Below are positions 1-9,243 of a stretch of DNA of 64,000 bases, piece by piece. A program made the position numbers and the translations under genes. Under the pieces are notes generated by a model. That model was not told the origin of the DNA. It did not search any database and saw only the letters and a list, made by a program, of their open reading frames with translations. The stretch is taken from NCBI GenBank assembly GCA_946885845.1, contig CAMPHJ010000002.1, forward strand, positions 138,287-202,286, written 5' to 3'. The number at the start of each line of letters is the position of its first letter. Position 1 is the stretch's first letter. The DNA comes from an uncultured Sphingobium sp. Its GTDB lineage: Bacteria; Pseudomonadota; Alphaproteobacteria; Sphingomonadales; Sphingomonadaceae.

Positions 1-83
1 GGGTCGCTGACCCTCCTGCCTTTCGAAACCTGTTTCGAATGTTCTTACATCATCAGCCACTACGATACCCCTCGGATGAGGGG
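1..83. repeat. Cluster of three palindromes outside the left 54-bp repeat
   Basis: Three short inverted repeats stand close together: GGGTC/GACCC at 1-13, TTCGAAAC/GTTTCGAA at 22-39 (8-bp arms, 2-bp spacer), and CCCCTC/GAGGGG at 68-83 (6-bp arms, 4-bp loop). The last directly abuts the long inverted repeat at 85-138. The arrangement could be regulator sites or hairpins of a repeated intergenic module. The matching part of the other copy would lie past the right window edge. No gene is visible here. Confidence 0.6.
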
Positions 84-84
84 C

Positions 85-138
85 AAAGCATAGCCAGATC
101 AGCGCCTACGAAAATGTGGGGAGGTTTTTGCGCTTACG
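85..138 (+). repeat. 54-bp inverted repeat, left copy
   Basis: These 54 bases are the exact reverse complement of the last 54 bases of the window (63947-64000). Identity stops abruptly on the inner side after CGCTTACG. On the outer side the right copy is cut by the window edge, so the true repeat is at least 54 bp and may include the palindromes at 1-83. Nothing in it codes for a recognisable protein. It could be the end of a mobile element or a repeated regulatory module. Confidence 0.9.
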
Positions 139-319
139 CGCCTATTGACTTCAGCCGCGATAGAGAAGCGGCCGTTCATTCTCCGCCTGCAACCTCGACT
201 GGCCAAGTTCGGATGTTCCTGCCGTTTCCGAAAGGCAGGCGCCAACGACAGCTATAAGCAGGGTAGTGGTTCAGTCGTTCGCCAGCGTGCAAGGCTGAGC
301 CGCACAACTTTGCGCTGCC

Positions 320-3300
320 TCAACCTTCCAGTACGATTGCGAGCGCTGCGCGCGCGCGGCCCACTCGCGTATGGAGAAGCGGGTCAATTTCGCACAACGC
401 ACCAAGCCATGTCGCACAATCTTGCGCCGCTCTCTTAGTCGAAATGGAAAAAGCAATTTCGTGAAGCCATGGTCCCAAGGCCTCCCGCCATGCCCCGGCA
501 TCTTCGTGTGCTGCCGATGCGACGAGCGCTAGATGGAACTCGTCCCCAATCGATATAGAAGTGTCGCCCGATTGCCGTCGGCGCCGCGCCACCACCCTGA
601 CCTGGTCAGCCAATTCAGGTTTGCGGTTAGCGGCCGCGACATAGCTTAGTCCGACCAGTGCGGACTGGATATCAACCTCGTTGGGTGTGGGAAATAGCCG
701 GGGTCCCGACTGCCGGATGCGGTCCACCGTCCGGTCAATCTGGTCCGAAGCTATCCGAAACAGCCCATTCGTGTTGATCAACATGAACAGCTGATCAATC
801 GTCAGATTATCGTGCGACAGCGCTTCCTCAATACCGCTTTGATAGGAGGCAGGCGACAGCTGCACCTCATCGTTGATCGCTCCTTCGATCGGCCCCGGCC
901 AGTAGCTCATCGGGAAGTGTGTGAGTGGCTGGAGGCTGCCCGGCTCTTCGCCGAAGATCAGCTTCCCGATCGATTCTGACAAGGCTTCAACACCGATGGT
1001 ACCCGCGCGGTTGAGAATCCGGCCGACAAACTCGTGCTTAAGCTGTTCTGGCCCGACATAGTCTGGCCGCCAGCGGGGTTCCTGGCGCAGGTCGACAAGC
1101 GACTGAACCAGGAAGCGCCACCCGCGATCCTCGATGGCGCTGCTCGCGAACTGTGCGGTGTCGACCTCGCCGAAGGTCACGCGCGCGATCAGCGAAGCTT
1201 GTGCGATGGCGGCAATCCGACGGCGAAACGGCGGCCATGTGGCAAGCGTCTGTTTTCGACTGAGTTCGCCATCAACGAGCATGATCAGCGCTGACAAATA
1301 TCGAAGTTCGCCATCGTCTGCGTGATCAGATAGCGCATCGATCCCGCCGATGAGCTCGATGAGTTGCGCCTCGATTGTGCTTCCGGCTGTAGCCTGGCTG
1401 AGGGCTGCTTCGATGAAGCCGATTCGGGAGAGGAGATCGCCATGCTCGATTACCCAACGGCCCAGCGTTTCGAGATCATCAGCGCTCAAGTCGGAGAGGC
1501 CTGTTGCCGCCACGATCCGCGGATGAGATGCAAGCAACAGCATGTCGCGCGCGTCATCCAAAATGCCGGCGCGGATCGTGGCTGGCGACTTGCCGGTGAT
1601 GTCGCGGGCATAAGCGTCGATGCTGTCGGCATCGCTCTCCCGAATGAGGCGCCGATAATAAAGCTCTCCCCGGGGCACCAAGAGATCGAGAGGGGCCTCT
1701 CGCGCTTCAATGCTCGCAGCGAGTGCGTTGGCCATCGCCCGTGGCGTATCCGCCAAATCGGCGTTGAGTCCATCAATGTCGGTTTGATCGAGCGGAGCGT
1801 CGCGCAGCCGCGCTGACCAGGCGGCGTGCGCGTCCGTCGGCAGTGCGGCTTCTGCCGCCGCGATGTTGAGGCCTTCGAGTCTAACCGACATCGACGGATG
1901 GATCGCGGAAATGCCCTTGATCTGAATGCGCTGATCGTCGCGTGTGAAGATGAGGGGCCATTCGCCGTGCATGTCCTTGACGATCACGGTCCACCGACGC
2001 GCCTCGACATCGTTCAGCACAACATGTCCGGAAGGATCAGCGTAGATCGCGGTGATGGCGTTGAAGAAGTCATTACGGTCGAATTGGATGCTGCCCTTTG
2101 CTCCGGTCGCCCCAAGCGTGACGAGCCCGCCGATCTCGAGCTCCAGCGCCTCGCTGAAGGCATCGTCGGCGCCCAGTGCGAGCTGAAGAAACTTCGGGAA
2201 GGCCAAGAGACATAGCCGCAGCCGCTGCGGAAAGGGGATATCCCCATAGGCCGCGATGGTCTGATCCTGACCGAGCTGTCTGATCGTCCCCCGCATATGA
2301 TCGAGGAACATTGCTTCGAGACGTGGTTCGCGATACCAAAGCGGCGCCATGACGGTCTCTTCGAGCCAGACACCGAAGCGATCCTTTGCATCACCCTTCA
2401 GAGCGAACGCCATGGTGACGAGCTTGCCCAAGGCCAGCACTGTGCCCTCAACCGCGAGGTTAGCAGGCTGCGGTTCGGCAATCGTGTCGGTCCAGTCCCT
2501 GAAATCGAACAGGGCCAACAGCCAGTCACACCGCGCGCGCGCAACCAGATCGTCGATGCCGTCCCGCCATTGCTCGATCACGGCACCCGCCAGGGCATTT
2601 TGGAAAGCGAGGAGCCAGCAGGGATCGGCCTCCGGATCGAACCAGCCTCGCGACTGGATCAGGCGAACATTCTCGCGCAGCGCACGCAGTTCGCCGGTTT
2701 CGCGCAGAACACCGTCGCGGATCGGTGCCTGCTCGATCAACGCGATGATCTCCGATGAGCCGAGCGGCACGAATAAGGCGCCCATCCGGCGCAGTCGCGT
2801 GCGGATATCGATCATGCTGTGGGTTGCCAGGCGTCCGCTGGCGGCCAGCACCTCAACAAGTTCGAGACTTGTCAGTATCCGCGTCTGGCCGATCCTGGTA
2901 TCGAAGCGATCATATTGGTTGATGAAGCGCTCGTCGCAAACGAAGATCGGCGCGCTTTCCGCAAGACGCGCGAGCGACAAAAGCATTTCACGGTCGTCTT
3001 CGTCATGCTCGACGGTGTCGAGGCGAACGCGGCCTTCAGCAATCGCTGCCGCTAAAGTTCGTCGCGTCGTCTCGATGACCGTGCCGACCTCTTCCGAGAT
3101 TCGTTCATGATCGAGAAGGGCACGTGCTTCTGAAATTTCACTTCTTGAAATGAAGACGTCGAGACCGGCGGCCGCGATTTTGTCGAGGATTCCCGTAAAG
3201 CGAAAATAATCAACCGAAAGATGGCTCAGGTAGAGCGTCGCACCGTCCTGGATTTCCGGTTCGCATGGCCAAGGCCGATCATGCTGGCCAAGATAGTTAC

Positions 3301-6300
3301 GAGCGGTCTCGATCTCCTTGACGGTCAATCGGCCACTCTGCTCGAGAAAGTCGATGACGGCCGTGCAACTAATCAGCTGTGCATCGAACGCCGACAGGTC
3401 GATCGGTTCGTGCAGCAAAGATCCAACACGCGTGATCGGATGGGGGTGGACGACAAGGTGCTGTCCATCAGGCTGGGCGGCTGCTTCGCCAATCAACTCG
3501 GCGAGCGTCGCGCCGATATCGGCGAGCAGGCCTGGATCAGGGGTGACGGTCGGCGTAAAGGGCTTGACCGTTCCCTTCGCCAAAAGGGCGGAGAGCTGGT
3601 GCGCGAACAGGATCTTCGACGGCTGATGAAAGGTCAGGCGCCGGCGCTGCTCGAAGAGATCGGCGAGCGTACCGTGCGCGATATAGACCTCAGGGCATAC
3701 GGTAAGAACGGCCTCGAGCAGGCCGAGCGCCGCCAAGGTCATGATCGCTGTGCGGTCGAGCGCGATCGGGCCGATATCCGACGGGACGGACTCGGTGTTG
3801 GGACCACGCTTGCCGCCGAACAACGGAACGATCGCGCGGCGTTTGGCATCGCTTTCCCTAAGGTTGGCGAGCAGCGGCACCAAATGCAGTTCGAGCCACG
3901 CCCGCCGCAACATGATCGCCGCGGCGGTCAGGGGGAGCTTGGCCGTCGCAAGCGAACGCCAGGCCTCTTCCACGCGGTCGTTCCAGTCACCCTGGCCGGC
4001 CAGCAGCGTCTCGAGCGAGCTCTTCTGAACCGGACCGTCGTCGCCGGAGAGGTCGGCCGCGCGCATGATCCAGTGGCCCGCATCGGGAACGGTTTCCTCG
4101 ATGCCCGCGCTCGTTGCAGCAGAATAGGCCGCGACCAGTACGTGAGGGTCGTCTGGAGCGCGATTGATCGCAAGATCGAGGAAATCGCGAATCCGTGCCG
4201 ATCCGAGCCGACTGGCCAGATCAGCGAGCTGGGCTAGTTCGCGCGGCTCGCGTTCGTCGCGGCGGGACCATTCGCGCTCGAGAAAGGCGTCGAGCTCGGG
4301 CCAGCGTCCGGTCGCGAGCAGGAGATGGTAGCGTAAGCTCCGGTCGCCTCGCTCGTCGCGCAGCGCCTCGAGCGTTACGAGCGCCTGTTCGGCGTCAACG
4401 AGCTTGCCCTGATCGAAGGCGAGGCCGGCCGCGCAGCTCAGAAGATCGGGAATCTCGGCGGTCAGCTCAGGAAGCTCGGCTAGGAGGTCGGCCGCAGCGT
4501 CGCGTTCGCCTTGCTCGATCAGGAAACCGACGATACCACGCATATCTTCGGCCCGCTTCGTAGCAAGGATGAACTGGCGGGCGAGTTCCAGATAGCGGTC
4601 CGACATGCCGAGCGCCTGATGGCGGCTGACGAGCGAGCCTAGGAGAGTCAGCGACGGTGCGTCGGCATAGAGCGCCTCGAGCGTCTCGAGGGTCGGCCCT
4701 TCATCCTGGCTGACAATCGTATCGATGTGACGGCGCATGCGTGCGGGTAGGGCATCGGCATCGGTCGATGCGAGGCGGTCGCGTGCCTCATCGTGCCGCC
4801 CCGCATCAAACAGGAGCTGGACCTCGAGCCCGACCAGAGCGCCGGCGTCCAGATAGGTAGCGAGCGCGTCACGGTGCGCCTGGAGCGCATCGACCGCTGC
4901 ACCGGGCTCGGTTTGCGACTGCAGCAAGATCAGGGAGAGTCGTGCCGACGCACTCTCCACATCGCCCTTGGGATGTCGGGCGAGATGGCGGTCGATCATC
5001 CGGCCCGCATCTTCAAGGGACAGGCCGATGCCGAAATCGATCGCGAGCGGAATGGCAGCCATGGCGCGCTTGGAGTCGCGCATCCTGGCTTTGAGCCGGT
5101 CGAGCGCCGACATATGCTGTTCGCTATCGCGCAGATCGAGCCACAGCTGGAAGCGCTCAGCGCCGTCGCGCTCGCGCGGCAGGTCGAGCGCTTCGCAGGC
5201 GCGCGCGACCTGAACCATCAGAGCGGCCGCAACGCGACGCTCGGCAACCGACGTGCGGTCCTCGGGTAGCGGGAAGCGGGCGGGGTGGAGCGGGACGCCG
5301 GTCATCACGCCGGGCCGGATGTCGTCGACGACACTGGCCGCGACGATTATCGTCGCCGCGATCCATGACAGGGCCGGCGTTGTCGCATAGTCTGCGTCGG
5401 AAAGCTGGCGGACAACCGCGATCGCATCGTCCCACCGGTCCGCCTCAATATGCGTGGCGATGAGCACATAACGGCCATCGGCATCGAGGCCTTCAAACCC
5501 TATTCCGGCCTCCGCCGCATGGTCGAGCGTCTCGGCATGCGTCATGCAGTGGCGGAGCAGTTGAAGGGCTGCGGTGTGGTGAAGCGGTGAGGCGTCGATA
5601 TCGATTTGTGTGAGCGCGGCGATGCCGTCGGTCTTGACGGCGAGAAGGGCTGCCGCGAGATCGAGCTCGACCACGGGCCCCGCTGCGATAGCTCGCGCTT
5701 CGGCGAGCAGCGCTTGCGCACGCGGTAGGTCGGTCTGACTGAGCCAGCGTGCGCACCAGGCGAGCGCACGGACTCGCAAGTCCGCCGATGCTGACTGGAA
5801 ACGGCCTTCGATCAAGCTCCGGGCTAGGCTGTCGGCATCGTCTGCGGTCCGCGCCGAGGTGAAAAAGCGGCGGCGGCGAAGGCGATCGAGTTCCTTGGCG
5901 ACATGGGCATCGATGACGTCGGTGGTGTCATGCCGTGCCGGGTTGGCGGAGGGCCATGACGCAAGATCGTCGATACGATCATTCACGCCGCTGATAGCCT
6001 GGAGGATAATCCGATCATTGACCGGGACATCGCGCTGCAGGCTTTTGATCACGTAGGCGCAAGCGGCGGCATAGGAGGCCTCCGCACTGGCGGCGCGTCC
6101 GTCATCGAACTCGGCAAACGCCGCATAGTGGTCAATCGCTGCTTGGGCGAACGCCTGGTCGGGTTCTTCGCGGATACGCGCGAGCACCGCGCCTTTGATC
6201 GCCTCACGCGTGCGCTCTGTCGCGATCCACTGCGCCGTTAGCGGGTGCTTGAAGATGGCATCGCGCGTGGCCCAGCTCTTGATCCGGGCACCGACCGAGC

Positions 6301-6481
6301 CTAGCGTGGTCGCAGCGTCTTGCGCCAATATGTCGAGAGCCTCATCCATCTCATCGTCGAGACTGGCCAAGGCGACAGTCTCACCGGCCTGCAAGCGTCG
6401 AGCGAACTCACGGCGGACGCTCTTGATGGCGTCGCCTACCAGCGGGAGCGCCGCGCCGAGGACGGTTTCTCCGATGCTCAT
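320..6481 (-). CDS. 2053-residue helical-repeat protein with PIN-like segments
   Basis: Function not recognised. This is the last gene of a three-gene minus-strand operon, starting 24 bp after the winged-helix gene. Residues about 180-900 are alanine- and leucine-rich helical hairpins of the TPR/solenoid type. Around residue 905 a segment reads IALDRTAIMTLAALGLL followed by a predicted helix ending in HGTLADLFE, which resembles the first strand and acidic residue of a PIN nuclease domain. A second similar unit starts near 1082 (LYLSHLSVDYFRFTGILDKI) and is followed near 1182 by VCDERFINQYDRFD, which could supply late PIN acidic residues. The last 800 residues are again mainly helical. There is no signal peptide and no clear membrane segment. 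Size and architecture recall large effector or scaffold proteins of defence islands, but that is inference. The frame is intact along its whole length. Confidence 0.85.
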   Translation of the reverse strand: MSIGETVLGAALPLVGDAIKSVRREFARRLQAGETVALASLDDEMDEALDILAQDAATTLGSVGARIKSWATRDAIFKHPLTAQWIATERTREAIKGAVLARIREEPDQAFAQAAIDHYAAFAEFDDGRAASAEASYAAACAYVIKSLQRDVPVNDRIILQAISGVNDRIDDLASWPSANPARHDTTDVIDAHVAKELDRLRRRRFFTSARTADDADSLARSLIEGRFQSASADLRVRALAWCARWLSQTDLPRAQALLAEARAIAAGPVVELDLAAALLAVKTDGIAALTQIDIDASPLHHTAALQLLRHCMTHAETLDHAAEAGIGFEGLDADGRYVLIATHIEADRWDDAIAVVRQLSDADYATTPALSWIAATIIVAASVVDDIRPGVMTGVPLHPARFPLPEDRTSVAERRVAAALMVQVARACEALDLPRERDGAERFQLWLDLRDSEQHMSALDRLKARMRDSKRAMAAIPLAIDFGIGLSLEDAGRMIDRHLARHPKGDVESASARLSLILLQSQTEPGAAVDALQAHRDALATYLDAGALVGLEVQLLFDAGRHDEARDRLASTDADALPARMRRHIDTIVSQDEGPTLETLEALYADAPSLTLLGSLVSRHQALGMSDRYLELARQFILATKRAEDMRGIVGFLIEQGERDAAADLLAELPELTAEIPDLLSCAAGLAFDQGKLVDAEQALVTLEALRDERGDRSLRYHLLLATGRWPELDAFLEREWSRRDEREPRELAQLADLASRLGSARIRDFLDLAINRAPDDPHVLVAAYSAATSAGIEETVPDAGHWIMRAADLSGDDGPVQKSSLETLLAGQGDWNDRVEEAWRSLATAKLPLTAAAIMLRRAWLELHLVPLLANLRESDAKRRAIVPLFGGKRGPNTESVPSDIGPIALDRTAIMTLAALGLLEAVLTVCPEVYIAHGTLADLFEQRRRLTFHQPSKILFAHQLSALLAKGTVKPFTPTVTPDPGLLADIGATLAELIGEAAAQPDGQHLVVHPHPITRVGSLLHEPIDLSAFDAQLISCTAVIDFLEQSGRLTVKEIETARNYLGQHDRPWPCEPEIQDGATLYLSHLSVDYFRFTGILDKIAAAGLDVFISRSEISEARALLDHERISEEVGTVIETTRRTLAAAIAEGRVRLDTVEHDEDDREMLLSLARLAESAPIFVCDERFINQYDRFDTRIGQTRILTSLELVEVLAASGRLATHSMIDIRTRLRRMGALFVPLGSSEIIALIEQAPIRDGVLRETGELRALRENVRLIQSRGWFDPEADPCWLLAFQNALAGAVIEQWRDGIDDLVARARCDWLLALFDFRDWTDTIAEPQPANLAVEGTVLALGKLVTMAFALKGDAKDRFGVWLEETVMAPLWYREPRLEAMFLDHMRGTIRQLGQDQTIAAYGDIPFPQRLRLCLLAFPKFLQLALGADDAFSEALELEIGGLVTLGATGAKGSIQFDRNDFFNAITAIYADPSGHVVLNDVEARRWTVIVKDMHGEWPLIFTRDDQRIQIKGISAIHPSMSVRLEGLNIAAAEAALPTDAHAAWSARLRDAPLDQTDIDGLNADLADTPRAMANALAASIEAREAPLDLLVPRGELYYRRLIRESDADSIDAYARDITGKSPATIRAGILDDARDMLLLASHPRIVAATGLSDLSADDLETLGRWVIEHGDLLSRIGFIEAALSQATAGSTIEAQLIELIGGIDALSDHADDGELRYLSALIMLVDGELSRKQTLATWPPFRRRIAAIAQASLIARVTFGEVDTAQFASSAIEDRGWRFLVQSLVDLRQEPRWRPDYVGPEQLKHEFVGRILNRAGTIGVEALSESIGKLIFGEEPGSLQPLTHFPMSYWPGPIEGAINDEVQLSPASYQSGIEEALSHDNLTIDQLFMLINTNGLFRIASDQIDRTVDRIRQSGPRLFPTPNEVDIQSALVGLSYVAAANRKPELADQVRVVARRRRQSGDTSISIGDEFHLALVASAAHEDAGAWREALGPWLHEIAFSISTKRAAQDCATWLGALCEIDPLLHTRVGRARAALAIVLEG

Positions 6482-6505
6482 CGTCGGTTTCGTCTCACAC
6501 CTGCA

Positions 6506-7348
6506 TCACCGATACTGGCGGGTAAATTGCGGTTGCAACGACTGCTCAGCCGGCGGCCGACCATGGTCGAAGCCTAAGGCTTCGTCGCCGCCCGTCCCAC
6601 CGAGATAGACCCGGCGATTGAGCAGGCTGAAGCTGCGCCGATCATGGTCTGCAATTGGCAGGCGCGATCGATGCTCGTCGCTATCGAGGCTGACGGGCGC
6701 GATGCCAAACGAGAACAAATCTTCGAAATGACGTGACTTGCCGAGCTTCTCTATCGCACGCGCACCGATCGCTTCCATCATCGCGGCCATGCTCGTGCCG
6801 GTGCCGACGGCATCGGCGCCGATCAGTTCGCGGCCATGCTGAGTCAGCCAGAACTCGGCCTCCTTGCCCCGATCGCGGCGAGCGATCAGGCTATGCGCCG
6901 ACAGCTGGGTTAGGACGTTGGAGAGATGCGCACTCTTGATGCCGAGATCCGCGAGCAGACGTCGGCGTGGCACGAAGTCGCCGGTCTGGCCCAGCATGTT
7001 CAAGATACGGCGGGCCTGCGGGCGTTCGGCCAACTGCCGGGCTGAACTCGTCTCGCCAAAGCTGATGGACTCGGTAATCAGATCGGAAAGGGCGACAATC
7101 CGCTCGGCCGCGGTCTGATCGCGCAGCGCGATAGCGCCGCGAACGCCCTGCAAGACGCTATGCCAATCACGAATCTCGTCATCAAAGCGGCGGTCGATGA
7201 GCAATGTCCACACCTTGTGCGCGAGCGCTGCATAAACCTTGCGGGTCGACTGCGGTTCAACCTGGAGCGTGTCGCGGATGGTCGCGCGCGCTTCGCTCGG
7301 GCCGTCTGCTGAGAAGTCGAGCCTCATCCTGCGATTCAATACAGCCAT
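6506..7348 (-). CDS. Winged-helix DNA-binding protein (operon middle gene)
   Basis: This is a 280-residue protein. The ATG at 7348 is preferred because a strong GGGAGACG sits five bases upstream; longer starts exist at 7360 and 7378. The centre carries a MarR/ArsR-like winged helix (roughly residues 125-185): RRILNMLGQTGDFVPRRRLL, then LGIKSAHLSNVLTQLSAHSLI and a wing ending in WLTQHGREL. The N-terminal half is helical with no assigned fold. It lies 63 bp after the nitrilase-like gene and 24 bp before the giant gene, so it is probably co-transcribed. It may autoregulate the operon or act as its DNA-sensing part; neither can be shown here. Confidence 0.75.
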   Translation of the reverse strand: MAVLNRRMRLDFSADGPSEARATIRDTLQVEPQSTRKVYAALAHKVWTLLIDRRFDDEIRDWHSVLQGVRGAIALRDQTAAERIVALSDLITESISFGETSSARQLAERPQARRILNMLGQTGDFVPRRRLLADLGIKSAHLSNVLTQLSAHSLIARRDRGKEAEFWLTQHGRELIGADAVGTGTSMAAMMEAIGARAIEKLGKSRHFEDLFSFGIAPVSLDSDEHRSRLPIADHDRRSFSLLNRRVYLGGTGGDEALGFDHGRPPAEQSLQPQFTRQYR

Positions 7349-7411
7349 GCCGTCTCCCATAGTCGCGAATCGATACACTACACAACACTACACGCCTATA
7401 GTGATGATGCG

Positions 7412-8746
7412 CTAAAGAGTTTCCAACTGGCAAAACATCCATGGCGTCTCGACCGTTATCGGCTGTGCATTCGCAATCGGGCGTTTGGGATATAGCATCA
7501 CCTGACCCGATCGGCCTGTCGGGTCAGGTGATGGCGGTTGTTGGACAACCATCGTCTGGGTGCCGAAGCGGATGCTCATCGTTCGCGCCGTCGCGATATG
7601 GCCGTCCATCGTGGTGGTCGGCGCGAGATTGGCCATGGAGGGGACGATCGCGAGATCCACATCGAGCTGGCAATAAGGCGGCTCCTCGTCGGCCTCATCC
7701 AGGAAGTCGCGGCAGATCGCCATGACAACTATCTCACCACCGGTGATTAGCACCGGGATTTCGGTACCGGGCTCGATCGCCTCGAAATGACCATCGAGGA
7801 GAAACTTGGCCCATTTGACGAGCTCGAAAATGGTAGACCCCGACCCATCAAGAATGCGGCTCACGTTGCGCATCGAGCCCTCCATATCGCGGTGACAGCT
7901 GCCGGCGACAATGAAATCAGGGGCGGTGCCATCGTCGAGTGCGTGGCGGGCAAGGCTCTCCTGAAGTAGCGCGACATGCGCCTCGGGCATGGTAAGTTCC
8001 GCCCATACGATCCCACTGCAGTCGTCCTTCCGGGCCCGATCGACATGACCATCGATTAGCGTCTCGGCATCGAAGCCCGACACCCCGTCTACGATGAAAT
8101 CGGTCTCCCCATGCGTTGCGTTGACGTTTAGGTTGGGGAAGAAGGCAGCACCAAGGCGCCGCCCGCCGCCCTCACGTAACCGCTGCACGTTGGCGGCACT
8201 GGTAATCGCAGAATTACGGTGAAGCCGAAGGGCGAAACCTTGGACCTCGGTGGGCAGCACGCGGTGATGCAGCAGGGCTCGCCGCACAAAGGGGTTGCCT
8301 GTGCGCGCAATGACAGAGGAAGCGCGAGGAATGACATAATGGCGACCATCGGAAGTGCGGCAGGCATCCTCCAGGTCACCCGGTCCATCACCTTCGATGG
8401 CACGATCATGATCGAGCCGCAGCTGCTCCAGCGCCCGCAACAGAATTGCGGCCTCATAAACAGGCGGCTGCCCTGTGTCCTGCGGCGCGAGGATCACGCC
8501 CGCTTGCGCCATATGGAGCGCCCACTCCTGGGCGGCATGGGCGAGAGTCGCTTCGTCGATCTCGGCAAAGGACTGCTTCGCGCGGCGCTCGAGCGCTGCC
8601 ACGATGGCGTAGACGCAGGCGATGGCGTCGCGCAGGGCCTGCGGGTCGTCTGGAGACAGCTCCGCGCACTGTGTAGCCAGCTCGGCCGCCAACGACAAAG
8701 CCAGTTCGGTGCCGTCCGCGATCGTTGGGTCTCCCTCGTTAACCAT
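7412..8746 (-). CDS. Nitrilase-fold (CN-hydrolase-like) protein
   Basis: This is a 444-residue protein and the first gene of the operon. An N-terminal helical half of about 230 residues has no recognised domain. The C-terminal half looks like the nitrilase superfamily: a candidate catalytic Glu in IVWAELTMPE (about residue 250), Lys in ELVKWAKF (about 311) and Cys in VVMAICRDFLDE (about 345). The Lys-Cys distance of 34 residues is in the range of this superfamily. The family hydrolyses or forms amide and nitrile C-N bonds; the substrate here is unknown. Nitrilase-like domains are known in phage defence, since DRT type 1 reverse transcriptases carry one. The 3' coding part contains a perfect 15-bp inverted repeat (7496-7533). 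Confidence 0.75.
   Translation of the reverse strand: MVNEGDPTIADGTELALSLAAELATQCAELSPDDPQALRDAIACVYAIVAALERRAKQSFAEIDEATLAHAAQEWALHMAQAGVILAPQDTGQPPVYEAAILLRALEQLRLDHDRAIEGDGPGDLEDACRTSDGRHYVIPRASSVIARTGNPFVRRALLHHRVLPTEVQGFALRLHRNSAITSAANVQRLREGGGRRLGAAFFPNLNVNATHGETDFIVDGVSGFDAETLIDGHVDRARKDDCSGIVWAELTMPEAHVALLQESLARHALDDGTAPDFIVAGSCHRDMEGSMRNVSRILDGSGSTIFELVKWAKFLLDGHFEAIEPGTEIPVLITGGEIVVMAICRDFLDEADEEPPYCQLDVDLAIVPSMANLAPTTTMDGHIATARTMSIRFGTQTMVVQQPPSPDPTGRSGQVMLYPKRPIANAQPITVETPWMFCQLETL
7496..7533. repeat. Perfect 15-bp inverted repeat inside a coding region
   Basis: CATCACCTGACCCGA at 7496-7510 is exactly repeated in reverse complement at 7519-7533, with an 8-base spacer. It lies within the 3' end of the nitrilase-like gene, where it encodes part of the segment PDPTGRSGQVM. 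A hairpin this strong inside a reading frame is unusual. It may be an mRNA structure, an operator or an attenuator ahead of the downstream genes. Confidence 0.85.
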
Positions 8747-9243
8747 CAGCTCCCAATCATTCCAATCGTTCTCCCACCGTCACGATCTAGCCCTTCTGAT
8801 GCGAGTCAGGAAGACTACGCAGCCGGCCTGAATTCTGTACGTGGTCGCGACCAGTGTCGAGGCGCTCAACTTGGACGTTTGACAGACTAAAACGAGCAGT
8901 GACGCCAGAGTGCATAGCAGCTCGCCGCACCTTCGTAAGTAGCCGTCCAGCCAGCAATCTTTTCTAGCGAAAAAACGGACGTGAATAAGCCTCTCGCGCG
9001 GCCGATTGCGTGTCGATTACGCGGCCGATTCGGTGCCTATCAAACGGCCGCGTTTGCTATCTAAGTGCTTAAAAATGGCGGCCGCGCTTGGCTCGAGCCA
9101 AGGACCCGCTGATTAAGAGTGCCGATTTATGAGAACAGACCGTCCGCAGTTGAAGATCGGAAATCGATGGCTGAGCGTCTGTGAAGGGTCGGCCTACTCT
9201 GAAGCGTTCTACCTGTGGCCATCATGGCCTTAGGAGACGTGTC
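8747..9243. other. Intergenic region between operon and integrase
   Basis: About 500 bp without a gene. It holds the divergent promoters of the nitrilase operon and the recombinase. GCGGCCGATT occurs twice as a direct repeat (8999-9008 and 9021-9030), 22 bp apart, which is two helical turns. GGCCGCG-rich palindromic stretches follow to 9090. These could be recombinase or regulator sites. No tRNA 3' end or obvious att core was seen. Confidence 0.5.

Noticed and set aside
3221..4237. Plus-strand 338-codon open frame
   Set aside because: It lies antisense within the intact 2053-residue gene, has no ribosome site or family resemblance, and is typical of GC-rich antisense shadows.
8999..9030. Direct repeats as plasmid iterons
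   Set aside because: Only two copies of a 10-mer and no replication-initiator gene nearby; kept only as possible regulator or recombinase sites.
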